From Ampullaceana balthica (lineage: Eukaryota; Mollusca; Gastropoda; Lymnaeidae), in contig CALYLW010000208.1 in assembly GCA_944989445.1 (NCBI GenBank), positions 314,424 through 378,423 on the forward strand: a stretch of 64,000 nucleotides of DNA. Reading direction: 5' to 3'. Positions within the stretch are counted from its first letter, which is position 1, and the number at the start of each line of letters is the position of its first letter. Of this stretch, positions 63,696 to 64,000 are shown piece after piece. The position numbers and the translations under genes were made by a program. Under the pieces are notes generated by a model that was not told where the DNA came from, did not search any database, and saw only the letters and a program-made list of their open reading frames with translations.

Positions 63696-63788
63696 GTAAT
63701 AGATTTTGTCATAATTTACATATTTGTTTAAAGTATCTATAGGTTTTTTTTAAAAAGAATGACAATATTTATGGTTTTATGCTACCAA

Positions 63789-64000
63789 AACGAAGGCTCA
63801 AAGCCAGAAATTCTTGCCAGAATAGCCCAAACAATGGCAGCATTGAGTAAATTAAAGCACATCTGGCAAAGTAAGAAGCTCTCCCTGAGAACAAAGATCC
63901 GGCTAATGCGCTCTCTGGCGATGTCGGTCTTTTTGTATGGTTGTGAGGCTTGGACGCTCACTGCAGACCCCCAAAGAAGAATCAATGCGCTGGAGATGAG
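63789..64000 (+). mobile_element. RTE-like LINE fragment (reverse transcriptase C-terminus), runs off the window
   Basis: Open from 63789 to the end. Encodes KPEILARIAQTMAALSKLKH and SVFLYGCEAWTLTADPQRR, the familiar C-terminal region of RTE-type retroelement polymerases (LYGCE-W-T). Same strand as the host gene, within intron 35. Confidence 0.8.

Overview
The window is a stretch of animal nuclear DNA lying entirely inside one gene, read on the + strand: an unconventional class VII myosin (MYO7A/crinkled type). Both ends of the gene lie outside. I reconstructed 35 coding exons (about 4.8 kb of coding sequence, roughly 1,600 codons) between 77 and 63695. Reading phases agree at every junction except one, between exons 15 and 16, where a conserved piece of the first MyTH4 domain is absent. 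Exon sequence, short AT-rich introns and the retroelement types suggest a lophotrochozoan, most likely a mollusc and perhaps a gastropod. That placement is inference, since no marker gene is present.

Layout: 77-6741 encodes the second half of the motor (from the upper 50K region through switch II, SH1/SH2 and converter). 6975-8688 encodes the IQ neck, 9329-9972 a charged single alpha helix, and 14706-14726 a 7-codon microexon. 21629-27348 encodes the linker and MyTH4-1, and 27816-42385 FERM-1 running into the SH3 linker. 43133-43320 encodes SH3, 44661-60533 the linker and MyTH4-2, and 62580-63695 the start of FERM-2. The rest of FERM-2 lies beyond the window.

Introns carry most of the sequence and are very rich in tandem repeats. 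At least eight exon borders have been copied, exon edge and splice site together, from a single extra copy up to 64 copies. Intron 24 shows this at both ends: 7 copies of the exon 24 tail on the left, and about 64 nearly identical copies of a stop-bearing exon 25 head on the right. Intron 29 (45282-59106) has the hallmarks of a U12-type AT-AC intron and is almost filled by a 13 kb, 39-bp satellite.

Transposable elements: four copies of a Tigger/pogo-like non-autonomous DNA transposon with TA target sites; two hAT-like MITEs with 8-bp target duplications, one holding a Jockey/CR1-like LINE; two tRNA-derived SINEs, one sharing its 3' tail with that LINE; further LINE fragments; and a long hairpin element. 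At 21961-22512 the sequence is almost free of G and contains two pure C runs. This is where the missing exon should lie, so an assembly fault is likely.
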